This document shows positions 1-8,214 of a stretch of DNA of 64,000 nt, piece after piece; positions within the stretch are counted from its first letter, which is position 1, and each line of letters opens with the position of its first letter. The stretch covers positions 2,418,001 to 2,482,000 of the forward strand of contig NZ_CP100400.1 in NCBI RefSeq assembly GCF_024218795.1, read 5' to 3'. A program made the position numbers and the translations under genes. The notes below the pieces were generated by a model that did no database searches, was not told where the DNA came from, and was given only the letters and a program-made list of their open reading frames with translations. This DNA is from Halorussus aquaticus (GTDB taxonomy: Archaea > Halobacteriota > Halobacteria > Halobacteriales > Haladaptataceae).

Positions 1-40
1 CCGACGTGGCCATCAGCTTTCGTCGAGTGAACTCGACCAT
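1..40 (-). CDS. 5' end of a Tat-exported protein (runs off left edge)
   Basis: An ATG at 40-38 on the minus strand opens a frame reading MVEFTRRKLMATS before the window ends. The TRRKLM stretch fits the start of a twin-arginine signal, so the product is probably exported folded. AT-rich sequence at about 68-80 lies at a plausible distance for its promoter. Only 13 codons are visible, so the function is unknown and even the gene call is tentative. Confidence 0.5.
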   Translation of the reverse strand, partial: MVEFTRRKLMATS

Positions 41-262
41 GCGGCGTCAACTCTCGACGTGCCGTTGAAAATAATTTTCTAGTAGCAACCAATACGTCTC
101 CGGAGAAAATGAACTGCGACGGCGCTTCGGTAGAGGCTCCCGACTCCCGGTTCGCTCGGTGCCGGACCTCGTTGCCGATACAGAACAGATTCCTCACTGA
201 CGTGTCTGCGATTTGCGAGCTATCAGTACCCGTCGGCCCGGGGAGGCAGGCGACGCCGGGCG

Positions 263-691
263 TCACTCCATGTCGCGCTCCGCGACGCCCTCGCGTATCT
301 CCTCGGCCCGGTCGCGGACCCACGAGACGTACCGGTCTATCTTCGTGGGTTTGACGCCGTAGAACGACGCCATCCAGTTGCGGTCGATGCCGGGTCGCGT
401 GAGGAAGTACGCCGCCATGGTGTCCTTCCCGGCTTGGATGACCTCCGGCGGAACGCCGCGCTCGCCGGTCCCCTCCTCCTGAAACCCGTTGGTATCGAAG
501 TAGACGTCGGCGTAGAGTTCGGCGGTGTCCGGGTCGTCGAACTCCGCGCCGACGTGTTCGGGGGCCTCGAATCGGTATCGAGCGCCGGGGTCGCCCGGTC
601 GTTCCACCGCGACGATGCGCACGTCCAGAACGTAGTCCCTGTACACCGACCGTTCGCCGTCACTGGCGTCTGGTTGCTCTGATTCTGCCAT
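263..691 (-). CDS. Hypothetical protein, 142 aa
   Basis: Not recognised. The frame stays open far upstream, but codon use and composition become typical and acidic only from the ATG at 691 (MAESEQPDASDGE), so this start was chosen. The product is soluble and acidic, with a tryptophan- and tyrosine-containing C-terminal half (RNWMASFYGVKPTKIDRYVSWVRDR in two pieces) that looks like a small helical DNA- or protein-binding region. No signal peptide, membrane segment or cysteine is visible. It lies downstream of the GNAT gene on the same strand, about 150 bases away. Confidence 0.7.
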   Translation of the reverse strand: MAESEQPDASDGERSVYRDYVLDVRIVAVERPGDPGARYRFEAPEHVGAEFDDPDTAELYADVYFDTNGFQEEGTGERGVPPEVIQAGKDTMAAYFLTRPGIDRNWMASFYGVKPTKIDRYVSWVRDRAEEIREGVAERDME

Positions 692-843
692 GGTTCGGCT
701 ATCGTTGGCTCCCCCATCGCGGAGGTGACTGCCGACGATTCGCGCCGTCGGTCGGGAACCACGTACGACGGCCCGGATGTTGAGCGTATCGGTTGTCCGA
801 GTAGAAACGGACGTAGAAGTGCGGCACGAGGCTCTCCGACCGG

Positions 844-1575
844 TTACAGTTCCACGGCCATCATCACTTCGTCCACGTAGTCGTCGTCTATCTTGTAGTG
901 GTTCTCGCGGACCGCCTCGGTCTCCCAGCCGTGTTCCTCGAGGAAGGCGATGGCGTCGTCGTTCGCGGAGGGGACGCTCTGGTAGACCTTCTCGTACCCA
1001 TTCGACGCCGCCCACTCCAGACCGCGTTCGAGCAGGTGGCTCCCGACGCCGTGGCCGCGGTAGTCGGCCAGCACGCCGACGGTCAGTTCGGCGGTGTGGG
1101 CCAACTTGTCGAGTTCCGGCGCGTAGAGGTGGACCCAGCCCACGACTTCGTCTCCGACCGTAGCGACGAAGAACATCCGGGACTCTATCTCGTTGTGTCT
1201 GAGCAGGGCCTCGTCGTGGTCTATCTCGTCGGCGACGCTCTCGGCGACGATGTAGCTCCCCTGCTCGGCGACCCGGCGTATCGCGCCGACGATGCCCGAG
1301 AGGTCCTCCTGTCGCGCGGGTCGGATGACGAACTCGAAGTCGTCCACGTCGTACTCCTCGGCGGCACCCTCGTCGAACGAGGCCCGCAACTTCCCGTCGC
1401 GCTCCTCCAGATAGCCGTCGCGTTTCAGGATGGCGACGTGGTGGCGGAAGCCGCCGGGGTCTATGTGGAGTCGGTCGCGCACGTCCGCGGCGTCCACCGC
1501 GCCGTGGCTCTCGACGTACTCGTAGACGCGTTTGCGGTCCTCGTGTTCGAACTCGATGGCCTCCGAAAACTCCAT
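844..1575 (-). CDS. GNAT acetyltransferase with N-terminal winged-helix domain
   Basis: Residues 1-70 read as a winged helix (DRKRVYEYVESHGAVDAADVRDRLHID, then HHVAILKRDGYLEE), the type used for DNA binding or dimerisation. Residues 85-240 are a GNAT fold with the acetyl-CoA loop YRGHGVGSHLLERGLEWA (Q/R-x-x-G-x-G/A type) and a late ANDDAIAFLEEHGW segment. The product probably transfers an acetyl group to an unknown amine and may be regulated through the N-terminal domain. Start at 1575 (MEFSEAIEF) is preferred; an in-frame ATG five codons upstream is possible. The DNA target and acyl acceptor are unknown. Confidence 0.85.
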   Translation of the reverse strand: MEFSEAIEFEHEDRKRVYEYVESHGAVDAADVRDRLHIDPGGFRHHVAILKRDGYLEERDGKLRASFDEGAAEEYDVDDFEFVIRPARQEDLSGIVGAIRRVAEQGSYIVAESVADEIDHDEALLRHNEIESRMFFVATVGDEVVGWVHLYAPELDKLAHTAELTVGVLADYRGHGVGSHLLERGLEWAASNGYEKVYQSVPSANDDAIAFLEEHGWETEAVRENHYKIDDDYVDEVMMAVEL

Positions 1576-1684
1576 GGTTAATGATAACACACTCCGAGGT
1601 CACTTAATTGTTTCTCGCTGTTGACCCGCGTATCGGGCGTCTGTCCGGTCGTTCACCGCGGTGCGACCCGGCCGATCCGGCGAT

Positions 1685-2074
1685 CTACTCGCGCGTTCTC
1701 CAGTGGACCGTCCGGTCGCGCTCCGGCACGCCCGTCAGGAGTCGAGCGCTCTCGACCACGTCCCGGGTCTCGACGACTGCCTCGGCCACCTCGCGCATCG
1801 TGAACTCGGCATCTATCTCGCGGCCGTGACACCGGGCGTAGAGTTCGAGCCAATCGTTGGCGGCCCGCTCCAGACTGTCCATCTCCTCGGCGTCGAGGGG
1901 GGCGAACTCGCCGGTCCGGGCCTCGACGTACACCGACACCGCGTCGCCGACGCCGTCGCGGAGGTAGCGCAGTGCGCGCTCTCCGTCGGGCGGGTCAGCG
2001 GGCAGGTCGAAGCCCCGGCGGTCGGCGCGGGCGCGCTCGGCCAGCGCCTCGATTCGGTCGCGGTAATCGCTCAT
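1685..2074 (-). CDS. Hypothetical protein, 129 aa
   Basis: Not recognised. It is a highly charged, alpha-helical soluble protein (MSDYRDRIEALAERARADRRGFDLPADPPDG) with one cysteine and no signal or membrane segment. It starts 39 bases after the stop of fixC on the same strand and could be the last gene of the fix operon. Co-transcription is inferred only from spacing. Confidence 0.7.
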   Translation of the reverse strand: MSDYRDRIEALAERARADRRGFDLPADPPDGERALRYLRDGVGDAVSVYVEARTGEFAPLDAEEMDSLERAANDWLELYARCHGREIDAEFTMREVAEAVVETRDVVESARLLTGVPERDRTVHWRTRE

Positions 2075-2113
2075 GACCGAGACACGGGCGCAGGAGCGGG
2101 CGAGGTCATCCGA

Positions 2114-3781
2114 CTACCCCTCCCTGAACTCGACGCCCTTGCCGCCGCGGGGGTGTTCCCAGTCGGTGTCGGCGACCACCGCGCAAGTGCCGCACTCGAC
2201 GCAGGGTTGGGTGTCGAGGCTGACGCGTTTCTCCTCGGTCCCGTTGGTCTTGACCGTCTCCTCGCGATAGCACCCGCCGCCGAAGTCCTCCGCGCTGACC
2301 GGACAGGCGTACACCGCCGCACCGCTGGCCGCCATCGAGTCGTCCCGGAGTTCGATGTGGGGGTTGCCCACGTCGGTGTCGTAGGTCAGGTCGCCGATGC
2401 GCGCGGCGAGGTCCTTCGGTTCGTAGTCGGCCTCGCCGGAGACGCGCTCGCCGAGTTCCTCGGCGATGACGGTCGGGAGGGTTACGTACGGCGTCCGGGT
2501 GTCGGGCACGATTTGGGAGAGCGTCGGCGACGAGTAGAGTTTCTCCAGCGTCCCGCCGAACAGCGAGACGGCGGTCCGGCCGACCGACGAGGTGAGTATC
2601 GAGTCGGTCAGGTCCGTCACCGGTTCGCGTTCGCCGAGGGCGCTGGCGACCCGGTACCCCCTCGGTCGGAGTTTGCCCATCACGCCCTCCTCGCGGAGTT
2701 TTCGCTCGTAGAGGTCGCCCGCCTTCCCCGGACTCCCTCGTAACTTGGCCTCGGCGAAGGCCTCGCCCGCGAGCGCCCCGGCGGTGACCGCGTGGTTCAT
2801 TCCCTTGATGATGGGACCTTGGGCCTGCATCTGCCCGGCGGCGTCGCCGACGACGAGGAGGCGACCGCGGTGGGGCGCGGGGTGGGCGGCCTTCTTCGAG
2901 TCGGGGACCAGTTTCGCGCTGTACTCCACCTCGTCGTAGTGGCCCTCCAACCAGTCGGCCATCAGGGGATGGGTGAGCAGGTTGTCGAGCAGTCGGTGGG
3001 GGTCGGCCTCCTCCGCGACGATGCTGTCGAGGTGGAACACCGACCCGACCGACAGCGAGTCCTCGTTGGTGTAGACGAACCCGCCGCCGCGGACGTCCTC
3101 GAACAGGTCACCCGAGAAGAGGTGGGCCTCGCCTTCGTCGTCGTTCACGCCGAACCGCTCGGCGATGACGTCCTCGGGCACGTCCACGACCGCCTTGACT
3201 CCTTGGAACCACTCCTCGGGGTCCTCCCAGTCCATCAGGCCCGCGTCGCGGGCGAGTTCGGAGTTCACGCCGTCGGCCGCGACCACGACGTCGGCCCGGA
3301 TGGGGTCGAGTTCGTCGCAGGTCACGCCTGCAATCTCGCCCTCTTCGCGGAGGAGACCGTTGACCCGCACGTCGGTCAGGAGACCGCCGCCGGTCTCGCT
3401 CGCCATCTCGTGGACCCGGTCGGCCACCCACGAGTCCATCTTCCGGCGAAGCACCGCGTCGGACCACTCGGTGTCGTGTTCGTGGAGGTCGGTGATGTCG
3501 AAAGTCTTGACCTTCTCGCCCGCGACGTTGTGGAGGTAGTAGTCGGTGACCGGACGCTCCGTGGCTTCTTTCCGGAAGTCCGGGAACAGTCCGTCTATCG
3601 TGTAGGGCGCGGACTCCTCGGCGTAGACGAGGCCGCCGGTCACGTTCTTCGACCCGGCTTCGACCCCGCGTTCGAGCACGAGGGTCTCCACGTCGTTGCG
3701 CGCCAGTACCGCCGCCGCCGCGGCCCCGCCGGGTCCGGCCCCGACGACGACCGCCTCGTAGTGTTCGTAGTCGTCAGTCAT
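2114..3781 (-). CDS. fixC: FixC-type FAD oxidoreductase fused to FixX ferredoxin
   Basis: The 555-residue product begins with a Rossmann FAD site (VVVGAGPGGAAAAAVLARN, residues 9-27), carries GDAAGQMQ near residue 300, and belongs to the ETF-quinone oxidoreductase/FixC family. About 80 C-terminal residues are a FixX-like ferredoxin with ACPVSAEDFGGGC and CVECGTC, enough cysteines for a [4Fe-4S] cluster. In the FixABCX complex this part takes electrons from the FixAB flavins to membrane quinone. The first codons overlap the end of fixB by eight bases, so the genes are translationally linked. A separate fixX gene is not needed here. Confidence 0.95.
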   Translation of the reverse strand: MTDDYEHYEAVVVGAGPGGAAAAAVLARNDVETLVLERGVEAGSKNVTGGLVYAEESAPYTIDGLFPDFRKEATERPVTDYYLHNVAGEKVKTFDITDLHEHDTEWSDAVLRRKMDSWVADRVHEMASETGGGLLTDVRVNGLLREEGEIAGVTCDELDPIRADVVVAADGVNSELARDAGLMDWEDPEEWFQGVKAVVDVPEDVIAERFGVNDDEGEAHLFSGDLFEDVRGGGFVYTNEDSLSVGSVFHLDSIVAEEADPHRLLDNLLTHPLMADWLEGHYDEVEYSAKLVPDSKKAAHPAPHRGRLLVVGDAAGQMQAQGPIIKGMNHAVTAGALAGEAFAEAKLRGSPGKAGDLYERKLREEGVMGKLRPRGYRVASALGEREPVTDLTDSILTSSVGRTAVSLFGGTLEKLYSSPTLSQIVPDTRTPYVTLPTVIAEELGERVSGEADYEPKDLAARIGDLTYDTDVGNPHIELRDDSMAASGAAVYACPVSAEDFGGGCYREETVKTNGTEEKRVSLDTQPCVECGTCAVVADTDWEHPRGGKGVEFREG

Positions 3782-5399
3782 CGCTGGCCTCCGCTTTCGT
3801 CGTCAGTTCGCCCGCCTCGACGGATTCGGTGAGGCGGGGAAGCACCTCGAACAGGTCGCCCTCGACGAAGTAGTCGCTGAAGTCCCGGATGCGCGCGTCG
3901 GGGTCGGTGTTGACGGCCACGATGGTGTCGGACTCGTCCATCCCGACCTTATGCTGGACCGCCCCGGAGATGCCCGCGGCGACGTAGAGGGTCGGTTCGA
4001 CCATCTGCCCGGTTTCGCCGATCTGGCGTTCCTCGGCCACGTAGTTCGCGACGTGCCCGTCCACGTCGTAGGAGGCCGTGACCACTCCCCGCGAGAGTCC
4101 GAGTGCGGCGTCCTCGAAGGCGTCAACGAGGTCCAGTCCCAACTCGATACCCCTCGTCGGGTCGTCGCCGATGCCGCGGCCGAGCGCCACGACGACCTCG
4201 TGGCCGGTCAAGTCGACGCCCTCGTCGAGGCGGTCGAACTCGGTCACGTCCACCCGGAACCAGTCGTCGGGCAGGCCGAGGTCGTGTTCGATCACCTCGC
4301 CCTCGCGCTCGTAGTCGGGGTCGATGGGGTCGAAGCTCCCGGGAATCACCGAACAGCCCTGCGGGTGGAACTCCCGGCCGGGGTTGTCCAGACAGAGGAT
4401 GGTCGAGTACTCGAAGCCCGAGAAGTCCGGGCGCTTCATGTGGAGGACGCGCTCGAACTCCACCTTCTCGCCGGGTTCGCCCGTCTTCACGGGGTTCGAA
4501 ATCAGTTCCTCCTCGATGAACAGCCCCGAGCAGTCGCTGGCCAGTCCGGAGTCGAGTTCGGCCTGCACCTGCGCCGAGAGGTCCCGGCCGTTGTTCGTCG
4601 CCGGAAAGAGGAAGTACCGTGGCTTGTCGTAGTCGCGCCAATCGGCGGTGGGTTCGCTTCCGGGGTCGCCGGTCTCCCAGTTCGGGGGGTCCGCGCTGCC
4701 CCTCGCCATGTCGGCGACGATTTCGGTGTAGGGCTTGTGGCGGAACCGCTCCAGTCGGTCGTCCTCGTGGTAGACTGCCACGTCCGCGCCGTAGGCGACG
4801 ACTTCCTCGATGAGGTCGGTCGTCGCGCCCTCGTCGCCCACGAGGACGCCGACGACGCGCTCCGACTCGTCGTAGTCGGCGTTGTAGGTGTCCATCAGGT
4901 CGCGGGCCTTGCCGAGCATCTCCTTGGACACGTCGAGCAGTTCGCCGCCCTGCGTCTCGCAGTAGACCCACATGTCGCGGTAGTCGCCGCCCTTCAGCGC
5001 CCGGACGTGCTTCTTGTCGCGGGTCCGGTCCTCGACCTCGTAACTGACTTCCGCCTCGCTCTCACCTTCCGGTTCCTCGCTACCCGTCGCTTCTTCGGGG
5101 GCGTCCGTGCCGCCCTCGTCCGCGTCCTGCGACTGCGTCGCAGGGCTCGATGAGCTTTGCTCATCGGCGTACTCCTCCTCGTGGTCGGTGTCGGCCGGTT
5201 CGACCTCCGTCTCTTCCTCCAGTCGGTCGATGCGGCGCTGGATGGCCTCTCTGGCGGTCTTGCGGTCCTTTCCCTCCTGTTCGGCCGCCAGCACGGCGTC
5301 GAGTTCCGAGGGGTTCTCGACCGCCGCGAGTTTGTCCTTCAGTTCGTCCACGGTGTACTCGGTCGGGTCGAGGTCCGCGTCGGCGTTCTCGTCGGCCAC
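3774..5399 (-). CDS. fixB: Electron transfer flavoprotein alpha subunit (FixB) with long N-terminal extension
   Basis: Residues from about 145 to the end form a normal ETF alpha subunit: a MWVYCETQGGELLDVSKEML start and a C-terminal FAD domain with GISGAVQHKVGM and TIVAVNTDPDARIRDFSDYFVEGD. With FixA it makes the bifurcating flavin dimer of FixABCX. Unusually, about 145 residues precede it: a helical block (residues 10-65, TVDELKDKLAAVENPSELDAVL) and an acidic, serine-rich linker (about 66-145). Total length is 541 residues against about 320 for an ordinary ETF alpha. The linker DNA holds two perfect hairpins at 5126-5166. FixA ends two bases upstream. Confidence 0.94.
   Translation of the reverse strand: MADENADADLDPTEYTVDELKDKLAAVENPSELDAVLAAEQEGKDRKTAREAIQRRIDRLEEETEVEPADTDHEEEYADEQSSSSPATQSQDADEGGTDAPEEATGSEEPEGESEAEVSYEVEDRTRDKKHVRALKGGDYRDMWVYCETQGGELLDVSKEMLGKARDLMDTYNADYDESERVVGVLVGDEGATTDLIEEVVAYGADVAVYHEDDRLERFRHKPYTEIVADMARGSADPPNWETGDPGSEPTADWRDYDKPRYFLFPATNNGRDLSAQVQAELDSGLASDCSGLFIEEELISNPVKTGEPGEKVEFERVLHMKRPDFSGFEYSTILCLDNPGREFHPQGCSVIPGSFDPIDPDYEREGEVIEHDLGLPDDWFRVDVTEFDRLDEGVDLTGHEVVVALGRGIGDDPTRGIELGLDLVDAFEDAALGLSRGVVTASYDVDGHVANYVAEERQIGETGQMVEPTLYVAAGISGAVQHKVGMDESDTIVAVNTDPDARIRDFSDYFVEGDLFEVLPRLTESVEAGELTTKAEASDD
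5126..5166. repeat. Two adjacent perfect hairpins inside fixB linker
   Basis: CCTGCGAC-TGC-GTCGCAGG occupies 5126-5144 and CGATGAGC-TTT-GCTCATCG occupies 5148-5166. Each has an eight-base perfect stem and a three-base loop, and only three bases separate them. Read in frame on the minus strand they encode the flexible DEQSSSSPATQSQ part of the FixB linker. The arrangement looks like a small palindromic element tolerated in a disordered protein region; this is inference. Confidence 0.7.
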
Positions 5400-5401
5400 G
5401 G

Positions 5402-6253
5402 TCAGTCACCTCCCGCGAGGGGCCGCATCGTCTCGACGACCTCCTCCATGGCCGCCTCGTCGTCGGGTTCGACCACCGTCGCCTCGCGCTCGGAGGGAGC
5501 CTTCGGAATCGGGTCCACGCCCGAGACGATGGTCGGCGACCCGTCGAGACCGATGAAGTCCGGGTCGAGGTCGAGGTCCTCGGCGCTCCACGTCGTGAGG
5601 TGGTCCTCGTAGTTCGCCACGCGCTCCTTGGTCTCGGCCTTCAGTCGCTTGTGCCGGAGTCGATGCTCGGCCCGCCGGTAGGACGGTTCGAACTCGGGGT
5701 CGGTCACGACGAACGCGGGCAGGGGAGCCTCGACGGTCTCTATCTCGTCCACGTCGCCCTCCACGAGTCGCTTCGCGCGGAGGCGGCCCGCCTCCTCGTC
5801 TATATCCACGGAGATGACGTGAGTCACGATGGGCCGGTCGAGACACCAACTCGTCTGTGGGCCGGTCTGACCGGTCTCGCCGTCCGCGGTCTTGAACCCC
5901 GCGAACACGAGGTCCGGTTCGGTCTCCATCTTCTCGATGCCCGCCGAGAGCGTGATGGAGGTGGACCACGTGTCGGCCGCGGCCATCTCGCGGTCCGAGA
6001 GCAAGTAGAGGTCGTCGGCGTACACGCTCATCGCTTCCTCCAGTACGCTCTCGTAACCCGGTGGTCCCATGCTCATCACGCTCACGGTCCCGCCGCGCTT
6101 GACCTTGGTCTGGAGCGCGGCCTGCAGCGCGAACTCGTCGTTGGGGTTCATCACCGTGGGGGTCGCGCCGCGTTCGAGGTGGCCGTCTTCGTCGAACGAC
6201 ACCTGTCCCTCTCGGAAGTCGGGGACGCCCTTCGTCAACACTACCGAGTGCAT
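5402..6253 (-). CDS. fixA: Electron transfer flavoprotein beta subunit (FixA)
   Basis: The 283-residue product starts at the ATG at 6253 (MHSVVLTKGVPDFREGQVSF). It has the ETF beta pattern: the central ALQTKVKRGGTVSVMSMGPPGYESVLEEAMS region in two parts, followed by TADGETGQTGPQTSWCLDRP where NADH and the AMP or FAD moiety bind in the family. It pairs with FixB to split electrons from NADH between ferredoxin and quinone. It is the first gene of the fixA-fixB-fixC operon. An upstream in-frame ATG at 6313 lies in the promoter region and was rejected. Confidence 0.94.
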   Translation of the reverse strand: MHSVVLTKGVPDFREGQVSFDEDGHLERGATPTVMNPNDEFALQAALQTKVKRGGTVSVMSMGPPGYESVLEEAMSVYADDLYLLSDREMAAADTWSTSITLSAGIEKMETEPDLVFAGFKTADGETGQTGPQTSWCLDRPIVTHVISVDIDEEAGRLRAKRLVEGDVDEIETVEAPLPAFVVTDPEFEPSYRRAEHRLRHKRLKAETKERVANYEDHLTTWSAEDLDLDPDFIGLDGSPTIVSGVDPIPKAPSEREATVVEPDDEAAMEEVVETMRPLAGGD

Positions 6254-6286
6254 TGACACCACCTGACGCGAGTGAGTCTCTCTCCC

Positions 6287-6320
6287 ATGTTCCGTGGGAC
6301 ATTTCACCCTCAATGTTTAT
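6287..6320 (-). promoter_or_regulatory. fix operon promoter with imperfect inverted repeat
   Basis: On the minus strand a TATA-like AATAAACA (about 6313-6320) precedes fixA. An inverted repeat, ATGTTCC-GT-GGGACAT with one mismatch, lies at 6287-6302 near the expected transcription start. This would leave a leader of about 35 bases before the ATG. A regulator site is inferred only from position. Confidence 0.4.
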
Positions 6321-6504
6321 TACATTATCCCCGACACTGCGAATGGCGGTTCGAGCGCGAGAACGAGGACACGAACGACCAGTAGCACTACCCGGAATTC
6401 GTCTCGGTAATAGAACTGTGTCCTCGACAGACTATGCCGTCGGCGTCTAATTTTCCACGACCGACCGGAACTCACTGGGAGTCCATCCCGGTTCGGACGG
6501 AGGA

Positions 6505-7755
6505 TTACTCGTCGGTCTCGAAGTCGAACTCGCCGCCGTCTGCGCTCTCGCTGTCGGAATCAGTGTCGCTCTCGGCATCGACCGCTCCCGCAGAGTCGAT
6601 ATCCTCGGAGATGCTCTCTCCTTCGGGGTCGTCTCCGCGTTCGTCGGTTTCAGAATTGGTCTCGGTTTCGGCGGAGTCTTCGGGTTCGGTAGGCTCTTCG
6701 GGTCTCTCGGAGTCGTCGGTCTCGGCGTTCTCGCCCGTTTCGGTCGTGTCCGTTTCGTCGGTCTCGACCGTATCTTCTCCGTCGATATCTTCGTTCGCGT
6801 CGGAACTCCCGGTCTCGTCGTCACCGTCGCCGTCGTCCGACGTATCGTCGGTACCCGGACGGTCGCCGTGGAATCGCTTCCGGCCGCCGTCGCCGTCGGC
6901 GGCGATTCGCTCGTGGGTTCCGCCCTGCACCATCGACATCTGCCCGCTGGCGCGCATCGTCCCGTCCACGACCGCGCCGTCGTGGAAGTGGAGGTCCTCG
7001 CAGGAGACGTCGCCGCGAATCTCCACGTCGTCGGCGAGTTCGACCGTTCCGTTTCGAGTGGTCACGTCGCCGTGGATGACGGTCTCTTCGGCGACCGAGA
7101 TGTCGCCTCGCGCTCGCAGACTGCCGAACACGTCGTTGCGCCTGCCGACCTCGATGGACTCGGCGCGGATGTTGCCGTGGAGACGGCAGTCGTCGCCGAT
7201 GGTCGCGGGCGTCGAGACGCGCCACGAGTCGTCGCTGACGTGGCCGTTTCGCGGGACGACGACGGGTTCTGCCTCTACTTCCTCGTTCTCGAGTAGTTCG
7301 GACATGACCTCCTCGGCGGCCTCCTCCTCGCCGATTCGGAGGAGTTGCTGGAGGTAGACGAAGACGAAGACGATTGTCGGCATGGGGTTACGGATGACTA
7401 TCCATCCGTTCGCCTCGAACCCCTCCTCGATGTCCACGTCGTCGCCGATATCGAGGTCGCCACTCACCATCAGGCGACCGCCGATGTGGACGCGTTCGCC
7501 GAGGTAGGCGTCGCGTCCGACGAGGACGTTGTCTTCGATGTCCGACCACATGTCGAGGCGGCAGTCGGCCTCGGCCTCGATGTGGCCGCCGAACTGCACG
7601 CGCTCGCCCGCGATGACGTTGTGACCGCGGACGCCGAACTCGACCGTACTCTGCCCGCCGACGATGATGTCGCCGTCGGTCACGAGGTCGTGTTCCTCGA
7701 CGGTGGTTCCGTCTGGAATCGAGAGTTCGTCCAACGGGTCCGAACCAAGCGGCAC
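6505..7755 (-). CDS. Bactofilin-like polymer-forming cytoskeletal protein with acidic tail
   Basis: Residues 25-120 and 180-280 are two runs of short right-handed beta-helix repeats of the bactofilin type (DGDIIVGG, GHIEAEAD, GDVTTRNG, RGDVSCEDLHF). Between them lies a hydrophobic helix, PMPTIVFVFVYLQQLLR (about 124-140), that could sit in or on the membrane. From about 300 to 416 the protein is a low-complexity Asp/Glu/Ser/Thr tail. The likely role is a membrane-associated scaffold for cell shape, as for the haloarchaeal bactofilin homologues called halofilins. Start is GTG at 7755, at leaderless spacing from TAATAAA at 7779-7785. Confidence 0.85.
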   Translation of the reverse strand: MPLGSDPLDELSIPDGTTVEEHDLVTDGDIIVGGQSTVEFGVRGHNVIAGERVQFGGHIEAEADCRLDMWSDIEDNVLVGRDAYLGERVHIGGRLMVSGDLDIGDDVDIEEGFEANGWIVIRNPMPTIVFVFVYLQQLLRIGEEEAAEEVMSELLENEEVEAEPVVVPRNGHVSDDSWRVSTPATIGDDCRLHGNIRAESIEVGRRNDVFGSLRARGDISVAEETVIHGDVTTRNGTVELADDVEIRGDVSCEDLHFHDGAVVDGTMRASGQMSMVQGGTHERIAADGDGGRKRFHGDRPGTDDTSDDGDGDDETGSSDANEDIDGEDTVETDETDTTETGENAETDDSERPEEPTEPEDSAETETNSETDERGDDPEGESISEDIDSAGAVDAESDTDSDSESADGGEFDFETDE

Positions 7756-7778
7756 ATCGGGGCGTACCGATTCAACCC

Positions 7779-7785
7779 TAATAAA
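7779..7785 (-). promoter_or_regulatory. TATA box of bactofilin-like gene
   Basis: TTTATTA on the minus strand lies 24-30 bases before the GTG start at 7755, the spacing expected of a leaderless haloarchaeal promoter. This supports the GTG start. Confidence 0.5.
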
Positions 7786-7839
7786 CGTCCGTCAGACAAC
7801 TGACTGTGAGCCGACAGTATCCGGGGCAGTTCTGATGGG

Positions 7840-7848
7840 TTTTTAAAT
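7840..7848 (+). promoter_or_regulatory. TATA box of the 65-aa gene
   Basis: TTTTTAAAT sits 22-30 bases before the ATG at 7870, which fits a leaderless transcript. Confidence 0.55.
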
Positions 7849-7869
7849 GGCGCGGTCAAACGCGGGGGT

Positions 7870-8067
7870 ATGACGACGCTCGCGTTCGACGAGGACGGCG
7901 TGGACGTGGTGTACGAGGGGACGGAGTTCCGACTCTCGAAGGACCTCATCGAGGGGGCGACCGGAAAGTCCTACTTCGACGTGACCGACCACGAAGTCCT
8001 CAAAATCGTAGAGAAGAACCCGGACTTGTCCGGTCAAGCGCGCCGCATCGGCGATATCATCAGGTGA
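7870..8067 (+). CDS. Small conserved haloarchaeal protein, 65 aa
   Basis: The acidic product MTTLAFDEDGVDVVYEGTE... followed by KSYFDVTDHEVLKIVEKNP looks like a small conserved haloarchaeal family, probably the one filed as DUF5800; that label is from memory. No cysteines, signal or membrane segment are present. It is transcribed divergently from the bactofilin-like gene. Function is unknown. Confidence 0.85.
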   Translation: MTTLAFDEDGVDVVYEGTEFRLSKDLIEGATGKSYFDVTDHEVLKIVEKNPDLSGQARRIGDIIR

Positions 8068-8124
8068 AGTGGTCTTCCCGGTCGGGATACGGTAGCCCCG
8101 GCATCTCGAATCAGGTAGTTTCGC

Positions 8125-8154
8125 CGCCGCGAATCGGAGTGCTTCGCTGCGGCG
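8125..8154. repeat. Intergenic hairpin
   Basis: CGCCGC at 8125-8130 pairs with GCGGCG at 8149-8154, and GAA at 8131-8133 can pair with the TTC at 8143-8145 with a small bulge. It lies between the 65-aa gene and the 45-aa membrane gene and may end the first transcript. Confidence 0.35.
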
Positions 8155-8214
8155 AGTGGGTCGCCCGTAACGCTATCAGGTAGCATTAAGGCGCAGGCGT
8201 CCCTCGAACCGACC

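Noticed and set aside
6343-6450. Small plus-strand frame of 35 codons (MAVRARERGHERP) between fixA and the bactofilin gene
   Set aside because: Its composition is arginine-rich and not acidic, and its only support is an AT-rich patch that better serves the fix promoter.
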